Below, one piece after another: positions 27,099 to 36,819 of a DNA stretch of 64,000 nt. Each line of letters opens with the position of its first letter. The first letter of the stretch is position 1. This DNA is from CAIWHR01 sp963734575 (GTDB taxonomy: Bacteria; Pseudomonadota; Gammaproteobacteria; Burkholderiales; Casimicrobiaceae), in NCBI GenBank assembly GCA_963734575.1, contig CAVTHT010000008.1, positions 248,001 to 312,000 on the forward strand, given 5' to 3'. The translations under genes and the position numbers were made by a program. The notes beneath the pieces are model-generated. The model searched no databases. It saw nothing but the letters and a program-made list of their open reading frames with translations, and was not told where the DNA came from.

Positions 27099-28718
27099 TC
27101 AGTGGATCTTCGTGCCGAGCGTGTCGCGCAGGAACAGCGCGCCGATGATCAGCGTCATGACCGCCACGACGATTGGATACCACAGGCCGTAGTAGATATT
27201 TCCCGAGGCCGCCACCATCGCCGTCGCCGTCAACGGCAGCATCCCGCCGAACCACCCGTTGCCGATGTGATACGGCAGCGACATCGACGTGTAGCGGATG
27301 TTCGTCGGGAAGAGCTCCACCAGGAACGCGGCGATCGGTCCGTACACCATGGTGACGTAGATCAGCATGATGAACAGGATCAGGAGCGTCATCGGGTAGT
27401 TCACCTTCGTCTTGTCCGCGGCGCCCGGGTAGCCCGAGGCCTTCAACGCGTCGGCGATCTTCTTCTCGTCCCAGCCCTGGATCTCGACGTTGTTGATCTT
27501 CGTGACGACGGTCGAGCCGGCGGGCAGCGCGATCGAATCGAACGACAGGCCCTGCTTGGTCATGTAGTCGCGCGCCCGGTCGCAGTCGCTGAATTTGCTC
27601 CACGGTCCGACGAACAGGTGGAACTTGCAGTCGGTGCCCGCGACGCTGATCTTCGTGCTCGCCTGGTACGACTCGAGGGCGGGGTTCACGTAGTGCGTCA
27701 GCGCCTGGAACAGCGGGAAGTACGTCAGCGCGGCGATGAGGCAGCCCGCGAGGATGATCTTCAGCCGGCCGATCTTGTCCGACAGCCACCCGAACACCAC
27801 GAAGAACGGGGTGCCGAGCAGCAGCGAGGCGCCGATCAGCGTGTACGTGGTGAGGTAGTCGAGCTTCAGCGTGATGAGCAGGAAGAACAGCGCGTAGAAC
27901 TGCCCCGTGTACCAGACCACGCCCTGCCCTGCCGTCGCCCCGAGCAGCGCGAGCAGCACGTACTTGTTGTTCGGGTAGCGCAGGAAGCTGTCCTTGAGCG
28001 GCGCCTTCGAGCCGCGGCCTTCCGCCTTCATCCGCTGGAACACCGGCGACTCGTTCAGCTTGAGCCGGATGTACACGGAGAAGATCAGCAGGACGAGGGA
28101 GATCAGGAACGGAATCCGCCAGCCCCACTCCGCAAAGTCCTTGGCGTCCATGTTGGCACGGCATAGCGCAATGACGGCGAGGGAGAGGAAGAAGCCGAGG
28201 GTTGCGGTCGTCTGGATCCAGCTCGTCGCGTAACCACGCCGGTCGTCGGGCGCGTGCTCCGCGACGTACGTGGCCGCCCCGCCGTATTCGCCGCCGAGCG
28301 CGAGGCCCTGCAGCAGGCGCAGCGACACCATCAGGATCGGTGCTGCCCAGCCGATGGCGGCGTAGGTGGGAAGCAGGCCGACGGCGAAGGTGGAGCCGCC
28401 CATGACCAGGATGGTGACCAGGAACGTGTACTTGCGGCCGACGAGGTCGCCGATGCGGCCGAACACCAGCGCGCCGAACGGCCGGACCAGGAAGCCCGCC
28501 GCGTACGCGGCAAACGCCGAGAGCAGTGCGGCGGTGTCGTTACCCTTGGGGAAGAACAACGCTGCGAAGAACGGCGCCAGGGTTGCGTAGAGGTAGAAGT
28601 CGTACCACTCGAAAACGGTGCCGAGGGACGAGGCGAAGATGACTCGCCTTTCCTCCGACTTGGAAACCAGCCGCTCCGATGGAACGGGGTTGATCGCTGC
28701 CTGAGCTGGTGTGGCCAT
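27099..28718 (-). CDS. MFS transporter, metabolite:H+ symporter (MHS) family, with periplasmic insertion
   Basis: 539 residues, longer than the usual 430-450. Twelve membrane helices with MHS marks: SLGTVFEWYDFYLYATLAPF, VRPFGALVFGRIGDLVGRK, LLQGLALGGEYGGAATYVAE and RRGYATSWIQTTATLGF. Between predicted helices 9 and 10 lies an extra segment of about 95 residues on the periplasmic side, with two cysteines (GTDCKFH and FSDCDRA). The start at 28718 has GAGGAGG upstream. The closest relatives move small organic acids, proline/betaine or shikimate-like compounds. The adjacent acetyl-CoA synthetase suggests a short-chain carboxylate substrate, which is an inference. Confidence 0.85.
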   Translation of the reverse strand: MATPAQAAINPVPSERLVSKSEERRVIFASSLGTVFEWYDFYLYATLAPFFAALFFPKGNDTAALLSAFAAYAAGFLVRPFGALVFGRIGDLVGRKYTFLVTILVMGGSTFAVGLLPTYAAIGWAAPILMVSLRLLQGLALGGEYGGAATYVAEHAPDDRRGYATSWIQTTATLGFFLSLAVIALCRANMDAKDFAEWGWRIPFLISLVLLIFSVYIRLKLNESPVFQRMKAEGRGSKAPLKDSFLRYPNNKYVLLALLGATAGQGVVWYTGQFYALFFLLITLKLDYLTTYTLIGASLLLGTPFFVVFGWLSDKIGRLKIILAGCLIAALTYFPLFQALTHYVNPALESYQASTKISVAGTDCKFHLFVGPWSKFSDCDRARDYMTKQGLSFDSIALPAGSTVVTKINNVEIQGWDEKKIADALKASGYPGAADKTKVNYPMTLLILFIMLIYVTMVYGPIAAFLVELFPTNIRYTSMSLPYHIGNGWFGGMLPLTATAMVAASGNIYYGLWYPIVVAVMTLIIGALFLRDTLGTKIH

Positions 28719-29052
28719 GCAGTTCCTCCTCAAGATGCAACGTTGCGGTTTTCTGCCGGCGCCGCGACGCGGTGCAACGGCGTGTTCCGAATCGTTGTTG
28801 CTCCCCCGCGGGCCGCCGGGATTGGCGACGACCGCGTGCCTCTTGTGTGCCGGGCCCCGTTCCGGGTGTTCCGGCGTGCAGCGGTCCGATGGCTCGGATC
28901 CGCGCAAACTGCGTCTCAATGCCGCGCATCATATAGTCGGCGCTTTCGCAGTGTCCAGCCTTGGAAAGCCGTCACCGCGGGGCGGGTGACAGAAACGTCA
29001 CACGCGGCGACGGATGGCAGGAAGCCATGTCCCTGCCTGTCGGTCCCGCGGA
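28719..29052. other. Intergenic region between acs and the MHS transporter (334 bases)
   Basis: No coding frame with support. It holds a candidate minus-strand promoter (28928-28957) for the transporter, leaving a leader of roughly 200 bases. No strong terminator of acs with a T-tract was seen. Confidence 0.5.
28928..28957 (-). promoter_or_regulatory. Candidate sigma-70 promoter of the MHS transporter gene
   Basis: Minus strand: -35 TGGACA (five of six) at 28952-28957, 18-base spacer, -10 TATGAT (five of six) at 28928-28933. Transcription would start near 28920, about 200 bases before the ATG, so an untranslated leader with possible regulation is implied. Confidence 0.5.
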
Positions 29053-31017
29053 TCAGCTGACCTCCTTGAGCTGATCGAGGATCGCCGGATTCTCGAGCGT
29101 GGAGACGTCCTGCGTGATCTCCTCTTCCTTGGCGATGGAGCGCAGGAGGCGGCGCATGATCTTGCCCGACCGGGTCTTCGGCAGGTTCTCGCCGAACCGG
29201 ATGTCCTTCGGCTTGGCGATCGGCCCGATCTCCTTGGCCACCCAGTCGCGCAGCTCGCGCGCGATCTTCTCGGCGGCGGCGCCGGTGGGACGCGGCTGCT
29301 TCAGGACGACGAACGCGCAGACGGCCTCGCCGGTCATGTCGTCCGGGCGGCCGACGACGGCAGCCTCCGCCACGTGAGGATTGGCAACGAGCGCGGACTC
29401 GATCTCCATCGTGCCGAGCCGGTGCCCCGATACGTTGAGCACGTCGTCGATGCGCCCCATGATCCAGAAGTAGCCGTCGAGATCGCGGTTCGCGCCGTCG
29501 CCGGCAAGATAGAGCTTGCCGCCGAGATCGTCGGGGAAATACGACTTGCGGTAACGATCGGGATCGCCCCAGATGGTGCGGATCATCGCGGGCCACGGTC
29601 GCTTGATGACGAGAAAGCCGCCCTTGCCGAGCTCCACCTCATGGCCCGTCTCGTCCACGATCGCGGCCTGGATCCCCGGCAGCGGCAGCGTGCAGGAGCC
29701 CGGCTTCAGCGCCGTGGCGCCGGGCATCGGCGAGATCATGTGCGCGCCGGTCTCGGTCTGCCACCACGTGTCGACGATGGGGCAGCGTGAATTGCCGACC
29801 GTTGTGTAGTACCACATCCACGCTTCCGGATTGATGGGCTCGCCGACCGTGCCGAGGATGCGCAGGCTGGAGAGATCGAACTGGCGCGGCAGGTCCGCGC
29901 CCAGCTTGATCAGCGACCGGATCGCGGTGGGCGCCGTGTAGAACACCGTGACCCGGTGGCGCTGGATCATCTCCCAGAAGCGCGATGGGCTCGGATAAGT
30001 CGGCACGCCCTCGAAGATCAGTTCGGTCGCGCCCGCCGCAAGCGGTCCGTACGTGACGTACGTGTGACCCGTGACCCAGCCCACGTCCGCCGTGCACCAG
30101 AAGATGTCCGAGTCCTTGATGTCGAAGGTCCACTTCATCGAGCACAGGGACTGCAGCAGGTAGCCGGCCGAGGAGTGCTGCACGCCTTTCGGCTTGCCGG
30201 TCGATCCCGACGTGTACAGGATGAACAGCGGGTGCTCGGCTTCGACGAACGTCGGCTCGCAGTCGACAGGCAGGCCCGACACGAGGTCGTGCCACCACAG
30301 GTCGCGCTGCGGGTTCCACGCGACGCGCCCGCCGGTGCGCCGGTACACCACGACGCCGGTGACCGACTCGCAGCTTCCCATCGCGATCGCCTCGTCCACG
30401 GCAGCCTTGAGCAGGATCTCCTTGCCGCCGCGGAACTGCCCGTCGGCCGTGATGACGAGCTTCGCGCCCGCATCGGCGATGCGCTCGTTCACGCTCTTCG
30501 CCGAGAAGCCCCCGAACACGACGGAGTGGATGGCGCCGATGCGCGCGCAGGCCTGCATCGCCACGATCGCCTCGACCGACATCGGCAGATAGATGAGAAC
30601 GCGGTCGCCCTTCTCGATACCCAGCTTCTTCAGCCCGTTCGCGAACTGGCAGACGCGGTGATAGAGCTCCTTGTAGGTGACCTTGGTCACCGAGCCGTCA
30701 TCGGCCTCGAAGATCACCGCCACGCGGTTCGGGATCGTCTGCAGGTGCCGATCGAGGCAGTTGTAGGAGACGTTCAGCGTGCCGTCCGCGAACCACTTGT
30801 AGAACGGTGCGCCCGATTCGTCGAGCACCTGCGTGAACGGCTTGTGCCACACGAGGGTGTCGCGTGCGAGCTTGCCCCAGTAGCCGGTGTAATCGGCCGC
30901 GGCATGCGCGACCATCTCGTCGTAATCGGCTTTCGACAGATGCGAGCGTGCAATGGTCTCGGGGGCGGGCTCGAATACGCGATGCTCCTGGAGCACCGAC
31001 TCGATGGCGTTGGACAT
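29053..31017 (-). CDS. acs: Acetyl-coenzyme A synthetase
   Basis: Activates acetate to acetyl-CoA through acetyl-AMP. 654 residues with the adenylate-forming core: ILYTSGSTGKPKGVQHSSAG (P-loop), DVGWVTGHTYVTYGPLAAGA, VDTWWQTETGAHMISPMPGA, and the hinge and C-terminal lid with GYFWIMGRIDDVLNVSGHRL. The lid ends with PKTRSGKIMRRLLR, whose Lys is the site acetylated and switched off in this family and restored by sirtuins; a sirtuin gene lies in this window. The start at 31017 has an AGGAGGAG site. The gene is divergent from the UPF0114 gene. Confidence 0.97.
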   Translation of the reverse strand: MSNAIESVLQEHRVFEPAPETIARSHLSKADYDEMVAHAAADYTGYWGKLARDTLVWHKPFTQVLDESGAPFYKWFADGTLNVSYNCLDRHLQTIPNRVAVIFEADDGSVTKVTYKELYHRVCQFANGLKKLGIEKGDRVLIYLPMSVEAIVAMQACARIGAIHSVVFGGFSAKSVNERIADAGAKLVITADGQFRGGKEILLKAAVDEAIAMGSCESVTGVVVYRRTGGRVAWNPQRDLWWHDLVSGLPVDCEPTFVEAEHPLFILYTSGSTGKPKGVQHSSAGYLLQSLCSMKWTFDIKDSDIFWCTADVGWVTGHTYVTYGPLAAGATELIFEGVPTYPSPSRFWEMIQRHRVTVFYTAPTAIRSLIKLGADLPRQFDLSSLRILGTVGEPINPEAWMWYYTTVGNSRCPIVDTWWQTETGAHMISPMPGATALKPGSCTLPLPGIQAAIVDETGHEVELGKGGFLVIKRPWPAMIRTIWGDPDRYRKSYFPDDLGGKLYLAGDGANRDLDGYFWIMGRIDDVLNVSGHRLGTMEIESALVANPHVAEAAVVGRPDDMTGEAVCAFVVLKQPRPTGAAAEKIARELRDWVAKEIGPIAKPKDIRFGENLPKTRSGKIMRRLLRSIAKEEEITQDVSTLENPAILDQLKEVS

Positions 31018-31249
31018 GCGTCTCCTCCTGGTGCGGGGCCACGGCAGGATGCGCATCCCGCCCTCGATGGCTGGAGCAGTCTAACCAAGAGGTCACGCAA
31101 TGCGCAACGCGCAAGCCACCGCTATTTGCACATTCGCGTGCGACATCGTGTACAGGGTGGTGGGACTCCAGGCCGCAGGGCGGTCCCGCGGAATCAGGAC
31201 GGCAGGGGTCGCGATGCTAAACTCCCATGCTTCTCCGCGTTGCGATGCG

Positions 31250-31882
31250 ATGATGGCCGTGTCCCCTCTCCGCCCTATCCCGCGACTCATCTTCATGAGC
31301 CGCTGGCTGCAGCTCCCGCTCTATCTCGGATTGGTCGTCGCCCAGGGTGTGTACGTCTGGCGCTTCTGGGTCGAGCTCACGCATCTCGTCGAGGCCGCCT
31401 TCGGCAGCGATGCGGCGATGGCGCGCATCCTCGACAACGTGGCGATCGTCGGGGCCGATGGCCAGAACATCAAGATGGCCGCGGAAACGGTCGTCATGCT
31501 CGTGGTCCTGGGACTGATCGACGTCGTGATGATCTCGAACCTGCTCATCATGGTGATCATCGGCGGCTACGAGACCTTCGTGTCGCGCATGAACCTCGAA
31601 GGCCACCCGGACCAGCCCGAATGGCTTTCGCACGTGAATGCGTCGGTGCTCAAGGTGAAGCTCGCCACGGCCATCATCGGCATCTCGTCGATCCACCTCC
31701 TGAAGACCTTCATCAGCGCGCAGGCCTACGACGAGAAGACGCTCTTCTACCAGACGGTCATCCACATCGCGTTCCTGTTTTCCGCGATGGCAGTCGCGGC
31801 CGTCGACCGCATCCTGCCGCCCGGACATGCCGGCCGCCGCGACCGCGGCGCCGCGGTGCTCGACGGTCCCCCGGCTCACTAG
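31250..31882 (+). CDS. UPF0114 (YqhA-like) inner-membrane protein
   Basis: About 210 residues. Seen: MSRWLQLPLYLGLVVAQGVY with TM1, ETVVMLVVLGLIDVVMISNL with TM2, LLIMVIIGGYETFVSRMNLE with TM3, ATAIIGISSIHLLKTFISAQ, and a last helix near VIHIAFLFSAMAVAAVDRIL. This is the UPF0114 pattern; function is unknown. The start is uncertain. ATG at 31250 is chosen because a -10-like TGCTAAACT at 31213-31221 rules out earlier starts; ATG at 31295 would also keep TM1. It stands 9 bases before the fumarase gene, so the two are probably one operon. Confidence 0.8.
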   Translation: MMAVSPLRPIPRLIFMSRWLQLPLYLGLVVAQGVYVWRFWVELTHLVEAAFGSDAAMARILDNVAIVGADGQNIKMAAETVVMLVVLGLIDVVMISNLLIMVIIGGYETFVSRMNLEGHPDQPEWLSHVNASVLKVKLATAIIGISSIHLLKTFISAQAYDEKTLFYQTVIHIAFLFSAMAVAAVDRILPPGHAGRRDRGAAVLDGPPAH

Positions 31883-31891
31883 GAGTTTGCA

Positions 31892-33424
31892 ATGGTCGCC
31901 ATCCGCCAGCAGGACCTCATCGACAGCGTCAGGGATGCACTGCAGTACATCTCCTACTACCACCCGATGGACTTCATCGAGGCGCTCGGCAAGGCCTACG
32001 CGGCCGAGCAATCGCCGGCGGCGAAGGACGCCATCGCGCAGATCCTCACCAATTCGAAGATGTGCGCGGAGGGCCATCGCCCGATCTGCCAGGACACCGG
32101 CATCGTGGTCGCGTTCGTGAAGGTCGGCATGGACGTGCGCTGGGACGGCGCCACCATGAGCGTCACCGACATGATCAACGAGGGCGTGCGCCGCGCCTAT
32201 ACCGATCCCGACAACACGCTGCGCGCGTCGATCCTCGCGGACCCCGCGGGCAAGCGCACGAACACGCGCGACAACACGCCGGCGGTGGTGCACTACGAGA
32301 TCGTGCCCGGTGCCACCGTCGAGGTGAAGATCGCGGCCAAGGGCGGCGGCTCGGAGAACAAGAGCAAGTTCACGATGCTGAATCCGTCCGACTCCATCGT
32401 GGACTGGGTGCTGAAGACGGTGCCGACCATGGGCGCCGGCTGGTGCCCGCCGGGCATGCTCGGCATCGGGATCGGCGGCAGCGCCGAGAAGGCGATGCTG
32501 CTCGCGAAGGAAGCGTTGATGGATCCCATCGACATCCACGCGCTGCGCGCGCGGGCCGGGCGCGGCGAGGCCCTGACCCGCCCGGAGTCGCTGCGCCTCG
32601 AGCTGATGGACAAGGTCAATGCGCTCGGCATCGGCGCGCAGGGACTGGGCGGTCTTGCGACCGTTCTCGACGTGAAGATCCTCGACTACCCGACGCACGC
32701 GGCCAGCCTGCCGGTGGCGATGATCCCCAATTGCGCGGCCACGCGGCACGCGCATTTCGTGCTCGACGGCAGCGGCGCCGCGCGTCTGGAGCCGCCCGAT
32801 CTTGCGCGCTGGCCGGACGTCGAATGGACGCCTTCGCCCTCTGCCCGGCGCGTCGATCTCGACACGCTGACGCCGGCGGAAGTCGCGAGCTGGAAGCCCG
32901 GCGAGCGGCTCCTGCTCAACGGCCGCATGCTCACCGGCCGCGATGCCGCGCACCAGCGCATCGCCGACATGCTCGCGAAAGGCGAGCCGCTGCCCGTGGA
33001 TTTCACCAACCGCGCGATCTATTACGTGGGACCGGTCGACCCGGTGCGTGACGAGGTCGTCGGACCGGCCGGGCCGACGACGTCCACCCGCATGGACAAG
33101 TTCACCGAGACTATGCTCGGTCGCACGGGACTGATCGCGATGATCGGCAAGGCCGAGCGCGGACCGGTGGCGATCGAGGCCATACGCAAGCACCGCGCCG
33201 CGTACCTGATGGCGGTCGGCGGCGCCGCCTATCTCGTGTCGAAGGCCATCCGGCAGGCGCGCGTCGTCGCCTTCCCCGAGCTCGGCATGGAAGCGATCTA
33301 CGAGTTCGAGGTGCGCGACATGCCGGTGACCGTCGCGGTCGATGCGCAGGGCACCTCGGTGCACGACAGCGGGCCGCGCGAGTGGCAGCGAAAGATCGGC
33401 AAGATTCCGGTGCTCGCGGAATGA
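31892..33424 (+). CDS. fumA: Fumarate hydratase, class I ([4Fe-4S], FumA/B type)
   Basis: Interconverts fumarate and malate in the TCA cycle. 510 residues with alpha and beta parts fused. Cluster cysteines lie in MCAEGHRPICQDTGIV (near residue 70), GWCPPGMLGIGIGG and IPNCAATRHAHFVLDG. The beta part has LLNGRMLTGRDAAHQRIADM and the catalytic loop GPAGPTTSTRMDKFTETML. It is oxygen-sensitive, unlike class II FumC. The ATG at 31892 has an AGGAG site. No frameshift. Confidence 0.95.
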   Translation: MVAIRQQDLIDSVRDALQYISYYHPMDFIEALGKAYAAEQSPAAKDAIAQILTNSKMCAEGHRPICQDTGIVVAFVKVGMDVRWDGATMSVTDMINEGVRRAYTDPDNTLRASILADPAGKRTNTRDNTPAVVHYEIVPGATVEVKIAAKGGGSENKSKFTMLNPSDSIVDWVLKTVPTMGAGWCPPGMLGIGIGGSAEKAMLLAKEALMDPIDIHALRARAGRGEALTRPESLRLELMDKVNALGIGAQGLGGLATVLDVKILDYPTHAASLPVAMIPNCAATRHAHFVLDGSGAARLEPPDLARWPDVEWTPSPSARRVDLDTLTPAEVASWKPGERLLLNGRMLTGRDAAHQRIADMLAKGEPLPVDFTNRAIYYVGPVDPVRDEVVGPAGPTTSTRMDKFTETMLGRTGLIAMIGKAERGPVAIEAIRKHRAAYLMAVGGAAYLVSKAIRQARVVAFPELGMEAIYEFEVRDMPVTVAVDAQGTSVHDSGPREWQRKIGKIPVLAE

Positions 33425-33796
33425 GCGCGCCACGCATCGCGCGCCGGCGGAGCTGAGCACGACCGCGCGCTCTGCATGCGATCCGGCTTGGTGCCGGTGT
33501 CGCGCCAGCCGCGACGGCGCGTCACCGTTCGATGAGCGGACGCGAGTTGTCGTGTGCAAACCGCGATACGGACCATTCGCGTGGCTCGGGCGGCCGGACG
33601 GTTATGGCGGCCGTCGCACGTGGCGAAGTAAACTCGCCTTCGCCGCCTCGCATGGTCCGAACGTGTCGCGTGTGGCTCGCACCAGGCTCCCAGAATCCGT
33701 CCGCCGCGCATCTCACGCGCCGACGCTGACCCGTGACCACGACATGGCCTTCGCCAGGCTTGCTCCCCCGATGATCCGCTCGCCAGAGGCACGTTC
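33425..33796. other. Intergenic stretch between fumarase and the GGDEF-EAL gene (372 bases)
   Basis: No supported gene; short frames on both strands look like GC-rich noise. A -10-like TAAACT at 33629-33634 on the plus strand might serve the GGDEF-EAL gene, without a convincing -35. Confidence 0.45.
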
Positions 33797-36109
33797 GTGA
33801 TCGGCGCCATGCGCCGCTTCCGGCGCCACCTCTCGCCGCTCGCGGGCGAGACGGGCACGCCCACGACGCTGCCGCCGGTGCGCATGGGGCTGCTCACGAA
33901 GCTCAACGTGCTCACCGTAGGGCTCATCTTCGTCACGGCCCTCGCCACCACCGGCTTCTATCTGTGGCAGCAATGGCGCGACGTGGACGACGAGCTGCGC
34001 ACCGAGGGCACGACCATGATGGGCATGCTGCGCGAGCTCTCGGAGTACGGGCTCGTGAGCGGCGACCGCAACTACATCAACGGCATCCTCGACAGCCTCG
34101 TGCGGGACGGCGACATCGCGTACGTGGCCGTGCTCGACGCGAGCGGCAAGGCGATCGCGGAGCGCCGGTACGGCGACGCGACCGCGGTGCAGGAGCTGCC
34201 TGCATTGTCCGTTCGATTGCCCGCTGCGGGCGCCGCGCCCGTGACGCAGCACACGAACGTCGACGGCCGGCGTTACGTCGAGCTCGTGAGCCCGGTCACT
34301 GCCGGCACGCCGGCGACCACGCGCGCCCTCGCCCGCACGGCGGATGGCGCAGCCGGCACGGCCGTGTCCCGGCCGCAGGCACTTGTCGGTTACGTGCGCC
34401 TCGGCATGACCTTTGCGCGGCAGCAGGCGCAGTTCCGCAGCCACGTCGTGGGTGCGCTGACCGTGCTCGCGCTGCTCGTGGTGCTGTCGATCGGCGCCAC
34501 GCTGCTGCTGACGCGGCGGATCGTGGCGCCGATGCGCCGACTGATGCGCGCGGCGCGCGCGGTCGGCTCGGGCAAGCTCGACGTGTACGTTCCCGCACGC
34601 TCGGCCGACGAGCTCGGGCTTCTCACGCACGCCTTCAACCAGATGACGCAGCGCCTCGCGGAGTCGCAGAATGAGGTGGCGAACTACCAGCGCACGCTCG
34701 AGGACAAGGTCGCGCAGCGGACGAAGGAGCTCGAGATCGCCACGGCGCATGCGTACAAGCTCGCGCAGCACGACATCCTCACGGGCCTGCCGAACCGGTC
34801 GCTGCTCAACCAGCGCCTGAAGCAGATCCTGGCGCAGAGCCAGCGCGACGGCACACACGTCGCGTGCCTGTTCATCGACTTCGATCACTTCAAGCGGATC
34901 AACGACACCCTGGGCCACGATTCCGGCGACCAGCTGCTCCAGGCCGTGGCGCAGAGGCTCACGAGCGCCGTGCGCGAAGCCGACACCGTTGCGCGTCTCG
35001 GCGGCGACGAGTTCGTGCTCATCCTGCCCGGTCTCGATCCCGCGCACGCCACGTTCGAGACCATGACCGTGCTCGCCCGCGTGCGCGAGGCGTTCCTCGC
35101 GCCGTTCCGCCTGTCGGACCAGATGCCGACGCTCACGTGCTCGATCGGGGTATCGATGTATCCGCTCGACGCCACCGATCCCGGCACGCTGATCAAGCAG
35201 GCCGACACCGCCATGTACGCGGCCAAGGATGCGGGCCGCAACGCCTACCGCTTCTACACGGCCGACATGAACGCGCGCGTGCAGCTGCGGTTGCAGCTCG
35301 AGACCGACATGCGGCGCGGCCTGATGGACGACGAGTTCTTCCTCGTGTTCCAGCCCCAGATCGACATGCAGACGGGGCGCGCGTGCGGCGTCGAGGCGCT
35401 GCTGCGCTGGCGCGATCCGCAGCGCGGCATCATCGCGCCGGCCGATTTCATTCCGGTGGCGGAAGAGTCGGGGATGATCCAGGCGCTCGGCGCGCGCGTG
35501 CTGCGCGACGCATGCAAGCAGGTGGTGCAGTGGCACCGGCAGGGCATGCTGCTGCGGCTGTCGGTGAACCTCTCGGTGCAGCAGCTGCAGCACGACAGCT
35601 GGCTGTCGGTGGTCGAGGATGCCCTCGCCTCATCGAACCTCCAGCCGCAGTACCTCGACCTCGAGATCACCGAGAGCGTGATCATCACGCACCCGGAGAA
35701 GGCGGTGGACACCCTGGTGAAGCTGAAGCGCCGCGGCGTCTCCATCACCGTGGACGATTTCGGGACGGGCTACTCGAGCCTGTCCTATCTCGCCCGCCTG
35801 CCCATCCAGGGCGTCAAGATCGACCAGCGCTTCGTGCACGGCCTCGAGCAGAACCAGAACGACGAGGCCATCACGCAGGCCATCATCGCGCTGTCGCATT
35901 CGCTCGGCCTGCGCGTGATCGCCGAGGGTGTGGAGACGGCCTCGCAGTTCGCCTTCCTGAAGAACCACGGCTGCGACGAGGCCCAGGGCTTCCTGATCTC
36001 GCGCCCGCTCGAGGCGCAGGACCTCGCCGCGTGGTGGCGCATGCAGGAGGAAGAGAACCGCATCGTCGGCCGCCAGGCCGAGATCTGGGCGCACCAGCGC
36101 ACGGCATGA
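33797..36109 (+). CDS. Membrane-bound diguanylate cyclase/phosphodiesterase (GGDEF-EAL)
   Basis: 770 residues. TM1 near residues 31-53, a periplasmic sensor to about 215, TM2 (ALTVLALLVVLSIGATLLLT), a HAMP linker and coiled coil, then GGDEF and EAL domains. The cyclase motif is intact (RLGGDEFVLIL, near residue 402), and an inhibitory RxxD site (READ) sits five residues before it. The phosphodiesterase motif is also intact (GVEALLRW, near 532), with EITESVI, DDFGTGYSSLSYL and KIDQRFV. Both activities are therefore possible, so the sensor may set the balance of cyclic di-GMP. The GTG start at 33797 has AGAGG 8 bases upstream; ATG at 33809 is an alternative. Confidence 0.92.
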   Translation: MIGAMRRFRRHLSPLAGETGTPTTLPPVRMGLLTKLNVLTVGLIFVTALATTGFYLWQQWRDVDDELRTEGTTMMGMLRELSEYGLVSGDRNYINGILDSLVRDGDIAYVAVLDASGKAIAERRYGDATAVQELPALSVRLPAAGAAPVTQHTNVDGRRYVELVSPVTAGTPATTRALARTADGAAGTAVSRPQALVGYVRLGMTFARQQAQFRSHVVGALTVLALLVVLSIGATLLLTRRIVAPMRRLMRAARAVGSGKLDVYVPARSADELGLLTHAFNQMTQRLAESQNEVANYQRTLEDKVAQRTKELEIATAHAYKLAQHDILTGLPNRSLLNQRLKQILAQSQRDGTHVACLFIDFDHFKRINDTLGHDSGDQLLQAVAQRLTSAVREADTVARLGGDEFVLILPGLDPAHATFETMTVLARVREAFLAPFRLSDQMPTLTCSIGVSMYPLDATDPGTLIKQADTAMYAAKDAGRNAYRFYTADMNARVQLRLQLETDMRRGLMDDEFFLVFQPQIDMQTGRACGVEALLRWRDPQRGIIAPADFIPVAEESGMIQALGARVLRDACKQVVQWHRQGMLLRLSVNLSVQQLQHDSWLSVVEDALASSNLQPQYLDLEITESVIITHPEKAVDTLVKLKRRGVSITVDDFGTGYSSLSYLARLPIQGVKIDQRFVHGLEQNQNDEAITQAIIALSHSLGLRVIAEGVETASQFAFLKNHGCDEAQGFLISRPLEAQDLAAWWRMQEEENRIVGRQAEIWAHQRTA

Positions 36110-36194
36110 GCGCGGGGTGCCGTCCCCGGGCGCCTCGGTGGGCAAATGAGCCGGAGCGCAGGGCGCGAAGGTAGTCCACGCACCCGCGCGCCGG

Positions 36195-36806
36195 TCAGGC
36201 GCCCGCGAGGTCCTCGGGCGTGTCCACGTCGCGCAGGATGCCAGGGTCGTCCACGGCAAGCTGCACCAGGTCGCGGACACGGGTGTGCAGCACGCGCCGC
36301 GCGCCTTCGTCGCCGCGCAAGGCAACGAGGTCGGCTTGCAGTCCCGCACCGAACCCCACCGGATGCCCGCGCACGCCAGCGTGCACGGGCGCCGCGAGCA
36401 GCGTGCCCTGCTCCAGAGCGCGCACGACGACCTGGATCGTCGATGCGTCGATCCACGGCATGTCCGCGAGCGCGATGACCCAGCCTGCAGCACCGGCCGT
36501 CTGCGCCACGCCGTAGCCGAGGCTCGCGCCCATGCCGTCATCCGCGTTGGCGAAGGGCAGGATGCGGATGCCCGTCTGCCGTAAGGCTTCGATCAGGCGC
36601 GCGTCATCGGCGCGCACGACGGCAACGCTGTCGGGGAGTGCGGCCAGCAGGTGACGGCAGGCGGCGATCGCCACGGGCGTGCCGGCGGCGACGTCGCCGT
36701 GGCCATGCGGCATGCGCGCGAGCAGCTTGTCGCCGCCGAAGCGAGCGCCACGACCCGCGGCGAGCAGCACGCCGACGATGCGCGGGGACTCGGCCCGGCG
36801 CTCCAT
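36195..36806 (-). CDS. MocA-like nucleotidyltransferase (molybdenum cofactor cytidylyltransferase family)
   Basis: 203 residues. The N-terminal nucleotide-binding loop is GVLLAAGRGARFGGDKLLAR. Then VVRADD, MGASLGYGV, ALADMPWIDASTI (metal-binding Asp) and GHPVGFGAGL follow, as in MocA/MobA-type enzymes that cap molybdopterin with CMP or GMP. The start at 36806 (MERRAESPRIVGVLLAAGRG) is 14 bases below the stop of the binding-protein gene on the same strand. No xanthine dehydrogenase-type genes are visible nearby, so the exact acceptor is unresolved. Confidence 0.82.
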   Translation of the reverse strand: MERRAESPRIVGVLLAAGRGARFGGDKLLARMPHGHGDVAAGTPVAIAACRHLLAALPDSVAVVRADDARLIEALRQTGIRILPFANADDGMGASLGYGVAQTAGAAGWVIALADMPWIDASTIQVVVRALEQGTLLAAPVHAGVRGHPVGFGAGLQADLVALRGDEGARRVLHTRVRDLVQLAVDDPGILRDVDTPEDLAGA

Positions 36807-36819
36807 CGCAACGCCGGCC

